This document shows positions 19,105-27,859 of a DNA stretch of 64,000 bases, one piece after another. The notes under the pieces are model-generated. The model saw nothing but the letters and a program-made list of their open reading frames with translations. It had not been told where the DNA came from and ran no database searches. Made by a program: the position numbers and the translations under genes. Each line of letters starts with the position of its first letter. Position 1 is the stretch's first letter. This DNA comes from Bacteroides ovatus. GTDB lineage: Bacteria; Bacteroidota; Bacteroidia; Bacteroidales; Bacteroidaceae. The stretch spans positions 4,650,001 to 4,714,000 of the forward strand of contig NZ_CP012938.1 of the NCBI RefSeq assembly GCF_001314995.1, written 5' to 3'.

Positions 19105-20448
19105 TTATGCCGCTTTCATCGGTTTCACCAAATATACATTCCCATATTTGGTATGTTTGCGGGTGACCCCTGCCGCAAGCAAAACTTGCGCGAACGTAGC
19201 CGGATTACTTCCACGCATGGCAGCGGGGTTATACATCTTCAGTCTCCTGAATATGTCCGAAGCCGAGAGCCGTTCGCTTCCCTCTTCATTATCTTTAGCA
19301 ATCCGGAAGCAGGCATGAAAGACTTCCTCTGCCGGACACGGATGATAAAAAGCAGCATTGTGGCGTTGCAGTTCCCGTTCCTCTTCTTTTGTGAACCAAT
19401 AGCGGATGCCGGAGAGTAGTTCAGCTTTCAGTTGGGCATAGATCTGATCGTGCATGATACCTTCGCAATCGATCAGATGTTCTGCTTCAATGCAGATGAA
19501 TCGCCGGCTACCGGTGGGATCGGTGAGCAAGTCAAAACGGTTGCTTGTACCGATGAAAGAAGCGATGCGCGGCAAGTTGCGGAAATTCTTTTGATAAGCT
19601 TTGCAGATATTCAGGTTTGCCATTTGCATCAGATTCTTCAATAATGGCATTTGCTGCGTTCCGTATTTGTCAAATTCATCCATGTTCAGAAGTCCCATTT
19701 CGGCAAGTAACCTTTCGGGTTTTCCTTGTGCAGACAGTTTCAGGTTGTCCATGTAATAACGTGACAGTGCCGGCGGCATCAGTGCCTTGCAAAATGTGGA
19801 TTTTTGTCGTCCCTGCTCGCTGCTGACAAGTATGGGGGCTACGCTGTTGGCATGTATTCCCGTCATGCCTAACCATTGGGCGGTGAGTCCCAGCATCCAG
19901 GTATGGAAGCTTTTTATCCAGAGCTGATTGTCAGAGACACGCTGCGCCAAAGCTTCCAGTCTGTCTGTCCCATCCCAGCCGGGCAGTTCCTCCATGTAAA
20001 GCCGGAAAGGATGGTATTCAGGAATACAAGTGGAATAAATGTAACGGCTCAAGTCTTTATCCCAGCAGGATATGCCCTGGTCGTGTGCTTCCATGCAGAA
20101 AGTGTTCAGTTCCCGCTTACTTACAGGTTCGAAAGGAACGGCACGCTTGTTGGCAGGACGATATTCCGTTTCTTCCGTCAATAGGTTGTAACGAAAATCA
20201 TACTGTTTTTGCAGGAATGTACGTACCTCTTGGGTTAATCGGACCGGTTGTTTTCGTTCTGTCTCTTTCTCCCTTTCAGTAGGCGGTGCAGTGTCCGGTA
20301 GGGGAACGGTATATTTATCTTCATGACATTTTAGCGTTTTCTGTGGCTCTTTGTCTGTTTTCTCAACTGCATCTTCTTTGTTTTCCTTCATTTGAAACAA
20401 TTTTAGTTCCTTCAATACCTGTCTCCATATCAATGTTATTGCATTCAT
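19105..20448 (-). CDS. VapE-like P-loop ATPase (virulence-associated E / DUF3874 type)
   Basis: A 447-residue protein. Residues 1-75 are charged and low in complexity. The core carries VapE-family features: YIYSTCIPEYHPFRLYMEELPGWDGTDRLE, a P-loop position SSEQGRQKSTFCKAL near residue 220, a Walker B-like LLNMDEFDKY, the sensor-like IASFIGTSNRFDLLTDPTGS and RRFICIE. The P-loop is degenerate: G-R-Q-K-S-T replaces G-x-G-K-S-T. The C-terminus (SASDIFRRLKMYNPAAM...FAQVLLAAGV...YGNVYLV) looks like a winged-helix. Such proteins are related to phage and plasmid helicase-primases and in Bacteroides often sit beside an HU-like gene, as here (divergent, 333 bases apart). Function is not established. 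The far N-terminal ATG is used; an alternative ATG at residue 20 (MKENKEDA) is also possible. Confidence 0.82.
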   Translation of the reverse strand: MNAITLIWRQVLKELKLFQMKENKEDAVEKTDKEPQKTLKCHEDKYTVPLPDTAPPTEREKETERKQPVRLTQEVRTFLQKQYDFRYNLLTEETEYRPANKRAVPFEPVSKRELNTFCMEAHDQGISCWDKDLSRYIYSTCIPEYHPFRLYMEELPGWDGTDRLEALAQRVSDNQLWIKSFHTWMLGLTAQWLGMTGIHANSVAPILVSSEQGRQKSTFCKALMPPALSRYYMDNLKLSAQGKPERLLAEMGLLNMDEFDKYGTQQMPLLKNLMQMANLNICKAYQKNFRNLPRIASFIGTSNRFDLLTDPTGSRRFICIEAEHLIDCEGIMHDQIYAQLKAELLSGIRYWFTKEEERELQRHNAAFYHPCPAEEVFHACFRIAKDNEEGSERLSASDIFRRLKMYNPAAMRGSNPATFAQVLLAAGVTRKHTKYGNVYLVKPMKAA

Positions 20449-20781
20449 TATTTTTTCTATTTTTAAGTGATTAAAATCGGTTTATTGTTCAGCGCTGATA
20501 CTGCGAATGTACTATCGGATGATACCGGTTTGCAAGTATTTCTCCGGAAAAAATATAAATTTCTACTTGACTGAAGAAGTCGGCTTCTTATCATCCTTTT
20601 CTCTATTTTTTATCGTATCTTTGACGAAGAGTTATTGTTGATTCACTTTCGTGGTTCAATCAAATGACAAGAGTGATTTACTTGGATAACAACTGTGATT
20701 TAAATGAACCACGGTAGTGGTTTAATAATAAACTTAAAGTTTTTACATGAAATATATTCACTATCAAAACGTTAACTACTA
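20449..20781. promoter_or_regulatory. Divergent intergenic region between VapE-like and HU-like genes
   Basis: No gene is seen in these 333 bases. It holds a -7 box TATCTTTG at 20626-20633 pointing toward the HU-like gene. In the resulting leader of about 140 nt there is an inverted repeat CGTGGTTCA (20650-20658) / TGAACCACG (20705-20713). Between the arms are two copies of GTGATTTA. The first 9-bp arm plus flanking A/T pairs could form a leader hairpin or a protein-binding operator. Confidence 0.5.
20626..20633 (+). promoter_or_regulatory. Bacteroides -7 box for HU-like gene
   Basis: TATCTTTG matches the Bacteroides consensus TAnnTTTG. The expected start of transcription is near 20640, leaving a leader of about 140 nt. 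No clear -33 TTTG was found. Confidence 0.5.
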
Positions 20782-21417
20782 ATGGCTATACTTTACGATT
20801 GGTATGAGAATCCCGGTGAGTCCGATGATTCGGAAGAGAAAGGTTTGCATCCCCGCATTTTTTTGAATGGTAAGGTGGGAACGGATAAACTGTGCCGGAT
20901 GATTCACGGACGCAGTTCGCTTTCCGTAGGTGATGTAAAAAATGCGTTCGAGATGCTTGCCCAAATTTGTGGTGAAGAACTGCGCGAGGGACGTGAGGTG
21001 CATATTGAGGGACTTGGCTATTTTGCTCCAATCTTGCGGAGTACACAAAAAGTGACTCGCAGCACTAAGAACAAATGGTTGAAAATGGAGTTGAAAACAA
21101 TCGGTTTTCGTCCCGACGCTCGTTTGCGAGGGGAACTGGTAGGTGTTAAGGGCAGCCGGAGCAAGTATGCACGCCATTCGGAATCCTTGTCGGTAGTGGA
21201 GATAGATATGCGGCTGAAGGAATATTTCGCCGATCATGACGTAATGCTTCGTTACGATTTTCAGGAGGTATGCTGCATGACACGGACTACGGCGAACCGT
21301 CACCTCCGGCGATTACTGGAAGAAGGCAAATTGAAAAATATCGGCAAACGTATGCAGCCGATTTATGTGGCTTCAGCAGGTTATTACGGGGTGTCTCGTG
21401 ATGTGCTCCGGCGGTAA
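20782..21417 (+). CDS. HU-like DNA-binding protein with C-terminal winged-helix-like domain
   Basis: A 211-residue cytoplasmic protein. Residues 1-125 match the Bacteroides HU-like family: HPRIFLNGKVGTDKLCRMIH, SSLSVGDVKNAFEMLAQICGEELREGREVHIEGLGYFAPIL, then a basic arm (RSTQKVTRSTKNKW). Residues of about 140-200 look like a DNA-binding winged helix (LKEYFADHDVMLRYDFQEVCCMTRTTANRHLRRLLEEGKLKNIGK). The protein probably binds DNA as a dimer. It is divergent to the VapE-like ATPase, an arrangement known from Bacteroides loci that also carry an N-acetylmuramoyl-L-alanine amidase; no amidase is seen here. A stem-loop follows at 21448-21490. Confidence 0.88.
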   Translation: MAILYDWYENPGESDDSEEKGLHPRIFLNGKVGTDKLCRMIHGRSSLSVGDVKNAFEMLAQICGEELREGREVHIEGLGYFAPILRSTQKVTRSTKNKWLKMELKTIGFRPDARLRGELVGVKGSRSKYARHSESLSVVEIDMRLKEYFADHDVMLRYDFQEVCCMTRTTANRHLRRLLEEGKLKNIGKRMQPIYVASAGYYGVSRDVLRR

Positions 21418-21437
21418 GCGGAACTTTTGAAGTGTGT

Positions 21438-21542
21438 AGGTGAAAGTGGTGAAAGCGTGATAGAAGGGCTTTTGCATGGTCGCTTTCACCCGTTTTCTTG
21501 TTTTGGACGGAGGTTTCAGGAAGAAGGTGAAAGCGGTGAAGG
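21438..21542. repeat. GGTGAAAG-type repeats with hairpin after HU-like gene
   Basis: AGGTGAAAGTGGTGAAAGCG (21438-21457) recurs as AAGGTGAAAGCGGTGAAGG at 21524-21542. The copy GGTGAAAGCG (21448-21457) pairs exactly with CGCTTTCACC (21481-21490), giving a ten-base stem followed by a T-rich stretch, which would serve as a terminator. The same wording in reverse (TTCACCTCTTTCACTCC) occurs at 19031-19047 on the other side of the VapE/HU pair. Confidence 0.6.
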
Positions 21543-21638
21543 ATGTAGTCTTATAGATGATTTACTTTCATTGTTTGATTGAATAGTAAGGCTTTTTTAG
21601 TTATCTGTTAAATTGATAATATATCTGCTTAGAGGGGA

Positions 21639-22106
21639 TTATTTAATAGCATCGAACTTCAGTGTCCCGTTTACGTCGATAATTTTCAAAGTACGGTTAC
21701 CCTTTATTCCCATATCAATGAAATTGACCTTGTATAAACCATTTCCCAATGCAGTTACTGATGTTACTTTAGATATGTCGCTTGGTCCGTCTTGCATACC
21801 TGTTCGGAAGTTCCATATCGCATATCCTTCGCCGTCATACTCGTAGTTATCTTTCAGCTGCTTTTGCAATTTGGCTGTACAATGCTTTTTTACTGCCGGA
21901 ACATAATTCTTTGCTCCAAAAACGTAGTTTGCGTAGAAATCTTTGATGAACTGAATGGTTTTGGTATTGTCCACTTTAGGTGATTGTAGAATAATGGCAG
22001 TCCCATTGGCGAGAACAGCCTCATTGTCGAGACAACAAGCTTGAATTTGTATGGGTTGTAGGGCAAATCCTAGATGAATGATATATAAAAATAAAATCTT
22101 TTTCAT
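21639..22106 (-). CDS. Exported hypothetical protein, DUF3828-like
   Basis: A 155-residue protein with a signal peptide (MKKILFLYIIHLGFALQPIQIQA). The mature part (TKTIQFIKDFYANYVFG...VKKHCTAKLQKQL...DYNEYD-like YEYDGEGYAIWNF...KVNFIDMGIKGNRTLKIIDVNGTLKFDAI) resembles the NTF2-like/DUF3828 lipoprotein fold: an opening helix with FIKDFYxxY, then antiparallel strands ending in a conserved-looking last strand. No catalytic motif is visible. It lies alone on the minus strand between plus-strand genes. A periplasmic or membrane-associated role is inferred only from the signal. Confidence 0.68.
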   Translation of the reverse strand: MKKILFLYIIHLGFALQPIQIQACCLDNEAVLANGTAIILQSPKVDNTKTIQFIKDFYANYVFGAKNYVPAVKKHCTAKLQKQLKDNYEYDGEGYAIWNFRTGMQDGPSDISKVTSVTALGNGLYKVNFIDMGIKGNRTLKIIDVNGTLKFDAIK

Positions 22107-22443
22107 ATTCGTATATTATGTATTTTGAAAGTCTTATGTAGATTTAGCGACCTATTGCAAAGATAGCGTTAATTACGAAAAATGAACGAAGTATGTGAGA
22201 AAAAGATAATAATATCATATCAAAAGATGAAATGAATTGTTCAAAGCCATTTTGATAAGAGAGGGGGATGAATGTTATAATTAGGGATGAATAGGGGATA
22301 TTTCGTTTATCTATACATTGCAGGGCAGCCGGATAGTAGCCTCATTGATTGTACTATTCTATTAAATGATATAGATTTAATGTGTATCTTTGTAGGAAAT
22401 GCAAAATAAAATATGGAATCAAAATAAATAAAATCAGATAATT
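22107..22443. promoter_or_regulatory. Divergent intergenic region, A/T-rich
   Basis: No gene is seen in these 337 bases between the DUF3828-like gene (minus) and the DUF2059-like gene (plus). The only signal I can support is a -7 box TATCTTTG at 22385-22392 facing the DUF2059-like gene. Confidence 0.4.
22385..22392 (+). promoter_or_regulatory. Bacteroides -7 box for DUF2059-like gene
   Basis: TATCTTTG fits TAnnTTTG and lies 51 bases before the ATG at 22444. It is the likely promoter of the DUF2059-like gene and possibly of the thioredoxin gene that follows. Confidence 0.55.
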
Positions 22444-23463
22444 ATGAAAAACATTCTCCTTCCCAAAGTAATGATGTGCATAATTGCACTGTTTACTTTA
22501 ATTTTACCAGCTTCTGCACAAAATACAAATGCGACAGATGAGTACAAAGAAACATTGAAGAAGATTATGGACTTTTCTGGTACTTCGACTACTACAGATG
22601 ACTTTTTTCAGAAATTATCATCTATAATGAAATTGAATGCGCCGAAAAAGGATGAGGCTTATTGGAATGAGTTCTCTAAAAACTGGAAAGAGAAAGTAGA
22701 AAATAAGGTGTTTGAAATGTATATGCCTGTTTATGAAAAGCATTTAACATTGGAAGAATTAAAAGCTGTTGCTGCATTTTATGAATCTCCCGTAGGTAAA
22801 AAATATAAAGAGGCTTCATTGATTGTTATGCGTGAGACAACGCCGTTGTTAGTGCAGCAACTCCATACAGAGATGTCCAAAGAGGTAATGCCGGAGAAAA
22901 GTGAACGAGTAAAAAGAGGTGAACAGCGGTTGAAAGAATATGAGCAAAAGCAGAAGCGTGATAAAGAATTATATGCACAAGCCTATATACTTCCAAGCGA
23001 TAGTATAGTTATAGTTCCTGAAGAAGTGTATGAGAAAGCGTATGAAAATGGGATGTCTACAAGTCCTTCTTTATATTCGATTGAAAGGAGAAAGAATGAT
23101 ACTAAAGTGACATTCATACAACCTATTTATTGGGACTGGCAATGGTTGTATTATAGTCCGGGATTTAAGATTATCGATAAGAAAAGTGGCGATGAGTATA
23201 ATGTGCGGGGATATGATGGTGGAGCTCCGATGGGTAGGCTGTTGGCTGTCAAAGGATTTAATCATAAATATATTTATATCAGTCTTTTATTCCCGAAACT
23301 GAAGAAAAGTGTGAAAGAAATAGATATTCTTGAGTTGTTGAACGAAAAGGATAAAGAACAGTTGCCTTCTAATGACGATGGAAAGTCTAAATCATATTTT
23401 AATATAAAGGTGAAGGATTATCAGGTCGTTTCCGATAAGAAAAATAAGAAGATCTATTATTAG
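22444..23463 (+). CDS. Exported DUF2059-like protein
   Basis: A 339-residue protein with a signal peptide ending ILPASAQ. Residues of about 30-150 resemble DUF2059: a helical block ending with the family phrase YEKHLTLEELKAVAAFYESPVGKKYKEASLIVM. The remaining C-terminal half (residues 180-339, including IQPIYWDWQWLYYSPGFKIIDKKSGDEYNVRGYDGG) is strand-rich and I do not recognise it. Function is unknown for the domain. The thioredoxin-like gene starts 83 bases downstream on the same strand, so both may act on envelope proteins; this is only a neighbourhood argument. Confidence 0.72.
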   Translation: MKNILLPKVMMCIIALFTLILPASAQNTNATDEYKETLKKIMDFSGTSTTTDDFFQKLSSIMKLNAPKKDEAYWNEFSKNWKEKVENKVFEMYMPVYEKHLTLEELKAVAAFYESPVGKKYKEASLIVMRETTPLLVQQLHTEMSKEVMPEKSERVKRGEQRLKEYEQKQKRDKELYAQAYILPSDSIVIVPEEVYEKAYENGMSTSPSLYSIERRKNDTKVTFIQPIYWDWQWLYYSPGFKIIDKKSGDEYNVRGYDGGAPMGRLLAVKGFNHKYIYISLLFPKLKKSVKEIDILELLNEKDKEQLPSNDDGKSKSYFNIKVKDYQVVSDKKNKKIYY

Positions 23464-23546
23464 TTCAAATGATTATTAGAATTTGAAATGATAATAGCAG
23501 GTATTGAACATGAGTGTTTACTGTTTTTGATATAAATTTATTCTAT

Positions 23547-24740
23547 ATGAGAAATCGAATTATGATTTTATGCACGTTTTGTGCTATTGCTATATTTTCT
23601 TCTGCACAAGGAAAGTTTTCGATTAAAGGCAATGCTGGTGAGAAATGGAATAATCAGTTGTTGTATTTGTGTCTGATGGATGATGGAGAGAAAGCCAAAG
23701 AAGTCGTTCTCGACAGTGCAAAAGTGAAAAAGGGAAAGTTCTCTTTTTCTGGTGTACGTCAGACACCGAATATTGCACTTATTAAGGATAGGGATGGAGA
23801 AACCTATCCGTTGATTCTCGAAAAAGGAAAGATTGTGATCAATCTTACCACGAGGACCGTAGGAGGTACGCCGCTGAATGATACTTTGGATGTGGCTTGG
23901 AAAGGAATGCAGTCGGTGATAAATAATAACAAACAAATAGTGAAAAGTAATATTTCACTTGTTATGAGCCAGAAATCCGGAGGGAGTTTTAGAGAAGCAC
24001 TGAAACGGGATACTACATTTGCTGCAATATGGCGGAGAAATGTGGAGATAGATTTGGCACAGAGGGATTCGATTCGCGCTTTTGTAGAAGAACACCAAAA
24101 CAGTTTGGTGGGAGTATTTCTGTTATCTTTAGAAGAGGTGTCTATGTATTACAGTCTATTAGAAGATATGATGAGCGAGGCTTCTCCTGTGTTTTCGCAG
24201 CATGTATTGGTGAAAGATAAATTAGAAAAAATGAGGCAAATGGCCCGGCGTTTTGAGGCCGAGCGTGAAAAGAAAATGACTCCGGAGGAGCGTGAAGAAC
24301 AAAAGAAACGGCAGGCAATGGACGCTAAGATAAAGATTGGCGAACGTTTTCCGAACGCTAAGGTGAAAGACAATGCTGGTGAGATAAAACAGTTGTCCGA
24401 CTATGTAGGTAAGGGGAAGTATGTGTTAATAGACTTCTGGGCTTCATGGTGCGGTCCGTGTCGGAATGAAATGCCCAATGTGAAAGCTGCTTATGAGAAA
24501 TATGCGTCTAAGGGATTTGAGGTGATTAGTATCTCTATAGATAAGAAACAGAAACCTTGGAGAACTGCTATTGAAGAACTCGGAATGAACTGGACACAAG
24601 TATTGAATGTGGATGCTGCTGATATATATGGTATTTATGCCATACCCAAAACTTTTCTTGTAGATCCGGAGGGCATTGTTGTTGCTAAAGATTTAAGAAG
24701 TAAGAAGCTGGAAAAGACATTGTTGAAGCTGTTGGAATGA
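23547..24740 (+). CDS. TlpA-like thioredoxin-fold oxidoreductase with DUF4369 domain
   Basis: A 397-residue exported protein. The ATG at 23547 begins the signal peptide MRNRIMILCTFCAIAIFSSAQ; the in-frame upstream ATG at 23514 would place eleven extra residues before it. Residues of about 22-115 match the DUF4369 strand-rich domain (FSIKGNAGEKWNNQLLYLCL...DSAKVKKGKFSFSG). A helical linker follows. Residues of about 270-397 form a TlpA-type thioredoxin with the active site WASWCGPCRNEMPN and the cis-proline region YAIPKTFLVDPEG. Such proteins reduce or exchange disulfides in periplasmic proteins, and in Bacteroides they are common as multi-copy families. It ends at a bidirectional terminator. 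Confidence 0.9.
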   Translation: MRNRIMILCTFCAIAIFSSAQGKFSIKGNAGEKWNNQLLYLCLMDDGEKAKEVVLDSAKVKKGKFSFSGVRQTPNIALIKDRDGETYPLILEKGKIVINLTTRTVGGTPLNDTLDVAWKGMQSVINNNKQIVKSNISLVMSQKSGGSFREALKRDTTFAAIWRRNVEIDLAQRDSIRAFVEEHQNSLVGVFLLSLEEVSMYYSLLEDMMSEASPVFSQHVLVKDKLEKMRQMARRFEAEREKKMTPEEREEQKKRQAMDAKIKIGERFPNAKVKDNAGEIKQLSDYVGKGKYVLIDFWASWCGPCRNEMPNVKAAYEKYASKGFEVISISIDKKQKPWRTAIEELGMNWTQVLNVDAADIYGIYAIPKTFLVDPEGIVVAKDLRSKKLEKTLLKLLE

Positions 24741-24806
24741 TTGTTGTATTGTAGTATCGTGATTCGTTATATGGATGAATTTATTCGCATTGGTGGACAA
24801 TTTATC

Positions 24807-24843
24807 CTTGCCGTAAGAAACTCGATATAACTGTTACGGCAAG
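24807..24843. terminator. Bidirectional terminator between thioredoxin and M20 genes
   Basis: CTTGCCGTAA (24807-24816) and TTACGGCAAG (24834-24843) form a perfect ten-base stem with a 17-base loop between two convergent genes. Confidence 0.65.
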
Positions 24844-24859
24844 TATAAGTAGCTATGGC

Positions 24860-25927
24860 TTAAATTAGAAGTCCGTCCAATAGCTCTAAATAAAGTCCGA
24901 TCGCTTCTTCTATTTCTTTTAACATGATATATTCTTCTGCCGTGTGTGAACGTGACGAACGTCCCGGACCAATTTTTACCGATGGGAAGGACATTAAGGC
25001 CTGGTCGGACAATGTTGGAGAACCAAAAGGAACGCGTCCTAACTTCATAGCTTTCTGTACAAATGGGTGTTTCTCGTCAATCCGTGAAGAATTGAGACGG
25101 AATGAACGGGCTTGGGCTTCACAGGAAATATGCTTTTTGATTTCAGCAAATAGTTCTTCATTTGAGTAAAGCTCGTTACTCCGGACATCAACGATGAAAG
25201 TACATTTGTCGGGAATCACATTGTGTTGTGTACCGGCATTGATGACAGTGACACTCATCTTTACGGGACCCAACAAGGGTGACTCTTTCTCAAAACGATA
25301 ATCACGGAACCAGGCAATATCATCCAATACTTTGTAAATAGCATTGTCTCCTTCATTACGTGCTGCGTGCCCCGCTTTACCTGTTGCGGTCACATCTAGT
25401 ACCATTAATCCCTTCTCGGCAATGGCGGGTTGCATCTCTGTCGGTTCGCCCACTATGGCAAATGAGACTGGAGGAAGTCCCGGCAATACGCTCTCAATTC
25501 CGTCTTTTCCAGAAACTTCTTCTTCACAAGAGGCCAGATAAATCAGATTATACTTCTGCGAAGTGCGACATAGTTGCAGGAACACCTGTAATAACGAAAC
25601 AACGCTGGCACCGGCATCGTTACTTCCTAATCCATATAACTTACCGTTTTCTTCACGTGGAGTGAACGGATCTTTCCGCCAACCATTAACTGGTTTCACT
25701 GTGTCTATGTGGGAGTTAAGTAAAATAGTAGGCTTCTTCAAATCAAACATAGGGCTAAAGCACCACACATTATTTCCTTTACGTCCCGTCTGCATACCTG
25801 CCATTTCAATATAGTTTTGCAGGAAATCCGCAGCTTGGGTTTCTTCCCGGCTGATTGAAGGAATACTAATCAGTGATTTAAGCAGGCTTACAGCCTCTGT
25901 TGTCATATACGGAATATCATATTTCAT
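24860..25927 (-). CDS. argE: M20-family metallo-deacetylase/peptidase, ArgE-like
   Basis: A 355-residue cytoplasmic M20 protein. Zinc-binding motifs are visible: LLNSHIDTVKP (H and catalytic D), GLGSNDAGASV (bridging D), LASCEEEVSGKDG (general-base E and metal E) and VGEPTEMQPAIAEKG. The dimerisation domain carries GKAGHAARNEGDNA, and the last metal histidine is in GPGRSSRSHTAEEY. The family includes N-acetylornithine and N-succinylornithine deacetylases; in Bacteroides, arginine synthesis runs through succinylated intermediates, so N-succinylornithine is a plausible substrate. No other arginine gene is adjacent, so the symbol is tentative and a dipeptidase role cannot be excluded. A minus-strand -7 box lies at 25963-25970. 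Confidence 0.8.
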   Translation of the reverse strand: MKYDIPYMTTEAVSLLKSLISIPSISREETQAADFLQNYIEMAGMQTGRKGNNVWCFSPMFDLKKPTILLNSHIDTVKPVNGWRKDPFTPREENGKLYGLGSNDAGASVVSLLQVFLQLCRTSQKYNLIYLASCEEEVSGKDGIESVLPGLPPVSFAIVGEPTEMQPAIAEKGLMVLDVTATGKAGHAARNEGDNAIYKVLDDIAWFRDYRFEKESPLLGPVKMSVTVINAGTQHNVIPDKCTFIVDVRSNELYSNEELFAEIKKHISCEAQARSFRLNSSRIDEKHPFVQKAMKLGRVPFGSPTLSDQALMSFPSVKIGPGRSSRSHTAEEYIMLKEIEEAIGLYLELLDGLLI

Positions 25928-25962
25928 AGTGCAAATCTTTTATCTATACCTTAATATTTGCA

Positions 25963-25970
25963 CAAAGATA
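25963..25970 (-). promoter_or_regulatory. Bacteroides -7 box for M20 gene
   Basis: On the minus strand the sequence reads TATCTTTG, fitting TAnnTTTG, 35 bases before the start codon of the M20 gene. Confidence 0.55.
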
Positions 25971-26003
25971 GTCGTTTTGAGCAATAGTTTCAAATAAAAC
26001 TAA

Positions 26004-26011
26004 TACCTTTG
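26004..26011 (+). promoter_or_regulatory. Bacteroides -7 box for acyl-CoA synthetase gene
   Basis: TACCTTTG fits TAnnTTTG, 25 bases before the ATG at 26037. Together with the box at 25963-25970 it forms a compact divergent promoter pair. Confidence 0.55.
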
Positions 26012-26036
26012 TACCATATTTACTAATACAAAGAGT

Positions 26037-27851
26037 ATGACTTATCATCATTTATCTGTCCTGGTCCATCGTCAGGCCGAAAAATATGGCGACAAGGTAG
26101 CCTTAAAATACCGTGACTATGAGACAGCTCAATGGATTCCTATTTCATGGAAGCAGTTCTCCGGAACAGTACGGCAAGCAGCTAATGCTTTCGTGGCATT
26201 GGGAGTGGAAGAACAAGAGAATATCGGTATATTTTCACAGAATAAACCCGAATGGTTCTATGTAGACTTTGGTGCATTTGCCAACCGGGTGGTTACCATT
26301 CCGTTTTATGCAACCAGTTCACCTGCGCAGGCGCAATATATCATCAATGATGCGCAGATTCGTTTTCTTTTTGTCGGTGAGCAATATCAGTATGATGCTG
26401 CTTTCAGTATCTTTGGTTTCTGTTCTTCTTTACAACAACTGATCATCTTTGACCGTTCGGTGGTAAAAGACCCTCGTGACGTTTCATCTATCTATTTTGA
26501 TGAATTTATGGCGATGGGAGAGGGATTGCCTCATAATGATACGGTGGAAGAACGTACGGAGCGGGCTTCTTATGATGACCTGGCAAATATCCTCTATACT
26601 TCCGGCACAACGGGGGAACCGAAAGGAGTTATGCTTCACCATTCCTGTTATCTGGAACAGTTTCATACACACGATGACCGTCTGACGACGATGTCGGATA
26701 AGGATGTATCGATGAACTTTCTTCCATTAACACACGTGTTTGAGAAAGCATGGTGTTATCTCTGTATTCATAAAGGAGTGCAGATTTGTATCAATCTCCG
26801 TCCGGCAGATATACAAACAACGATTAAGGAAATTCGCCCGACACTGATGTGCAGTGTTCCCCGTTTTTGGGAGAAGGTGTATGCAGGGGTACAGGAAAAA
26901 ATAAACGAAACAACAGGGTTGAAGAAAGCACTGATGCTGGATGCTATCCGGGTAGGTAGAATCCATAATCTGGATTATCTGCGTCAGGGAAAGACTCCTC
27001 CGGTGATGAATCAACTGAAATATAAGTTTTACGAAAAGACTATCTATTCTTTACTGAAAAAAACAATCGGTATTGAGAATGGTAACTTTTTCCCGACTGC
27101 CGGTGCTGCCGTTCCCGATGAAATCAATGAGTTCGTTCATTCGGTAGGAATCAATATGGTGGTAGGATATGGACTGACGGAATCTACGGCTACTGTATCT
27201 TGTACACTGCCGGTTGGCTATGATATCGGTTCGGTAGGTGTTGTACTGCCGGGGATTGAAGTGAAAATCGGTGAAGGCAATGAAATCCTGCTTCGGGGTA
27301 AGACGATCACAAAAGGCTATTACAAAAAAGCGGAAGCCACAGCTGCCGCTATTGAGCCGGATGGCTGGTTCCATACAGGTGATGCCGGTTACTTTAAAAA
27401 TGGACAGCTTTTCCTGACGGAACGTATTAAAGATTTATTCAAAACATCAAACGGCAAATACGTCGCTCCGCAAGCTTTGGAAACGAAGTTGGTCATTGAC
27501 CGTTATATCGACCAGATTGCCATTATCGCCGATCAACGTAAGTTTGTCTCGGCTCTGATTGTTCCTGTATATGGATTTGTGAAAGAGTATGCCAAAGAAA
27601 AGGGTATTGAATATAAGGATATGACGGAACTGTTGCAGCATCCGAAGATTGTAGGATTGTTCCGTGCCCGGATCGATACACTTCAGCAACAATTTGCGCA
27701 CTATGAACAAATCAAACGTTTCACTTTACTGCCTGAGCCATTCAGCATGGAACGTGGAGAATTGACTAATACACTGAAACTGAAACGGGCGGTGGTTGCC
27801 AAGAATTATAGTGAGCAGATAGAGAAGATGTACGAAGAAAGTGAGAAATAG
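26037..27851 (+). CDS. fadD: Long-chain acyl-CoA synthetase (AMP-forming)
   Basis: A 604-residue adenylate-forming enzyme. The AMP-binding P-loop ILYTSGTTGEPKGVMLHH is near residues 185-205. It is followed by NFLPLTHVFEKAW, FFPTAGAAVPDEINEF, the A5 motif VVGYGLTESTATVS, the A7-A8 region GWFHTGDAGYFKNGQLFLTERIKDLFKTSNGKYVAPQ and a C-terminal lysine region ELTNTLKLKRAVV. This layout matches bacterial and eukaryotic long-chain fatty-acid-CoA ligases (FAA1/FadD-like) that activate fatty acids with ATP and CoA at the inner membrane face. No signal peptide. The gene stands alone, between a divergent promoter pair and a double hairpin, so its regulation appears independent. The symbol is by family resemblance. 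Confidence 0.9.
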   Translation: MTYHHLSVLVHRQAEKYGDKVALKYRDYETAQWIPISWKQFSGTVRQAANAFVALGVEEQENIGIFSQNKPEWFYVDFGAFANRVVTIPFYATSSPAQAQYIINDAQIRFLFVGEQYQYDAAFSIFGFCSSLQQLIIFDRSVVKDPRDVSSIYFDEFMAMGEGLPHNDTVEERTERASYDDLANILYTSGTTGEPKGVMLHHSCYLEQFHTHDDRLTTMSDKDVSMNFLPLTHVFEKAWCYLCIHKGVQICINLRPADIQTTIKEIRPTLMCSVPRFWEKVYAGVQEKINETTGLKKALMLDAIRVGRIHNLDYLRQGKTPPVMNQLKYKFYEKTIYSLLKKTIGIENGNFFPTAGAAVPDEINEFVHSVGINMVVGYGLTESTATVSCTLPVGYDIGSVGVVLPGIEVKIGEGNEILLRGKTITKGYYKKAEATAAAIEPDGWFHTGDAGYFKNGQLFLTERIKDLFKTSNGKYVAPQALETKLVIDRYIDQIAIIADQRKFVSALIVPVYGFVKEYAKEKGIEYKDMTELLQHPKIVGLFRARIDTLQQQFAHYEQIKRFTLLPEPFSMERGELTNTLKLKRAVVAKNYSEQIEKMYEESEK

Positions 27852-27859
27852 GCGATAAG

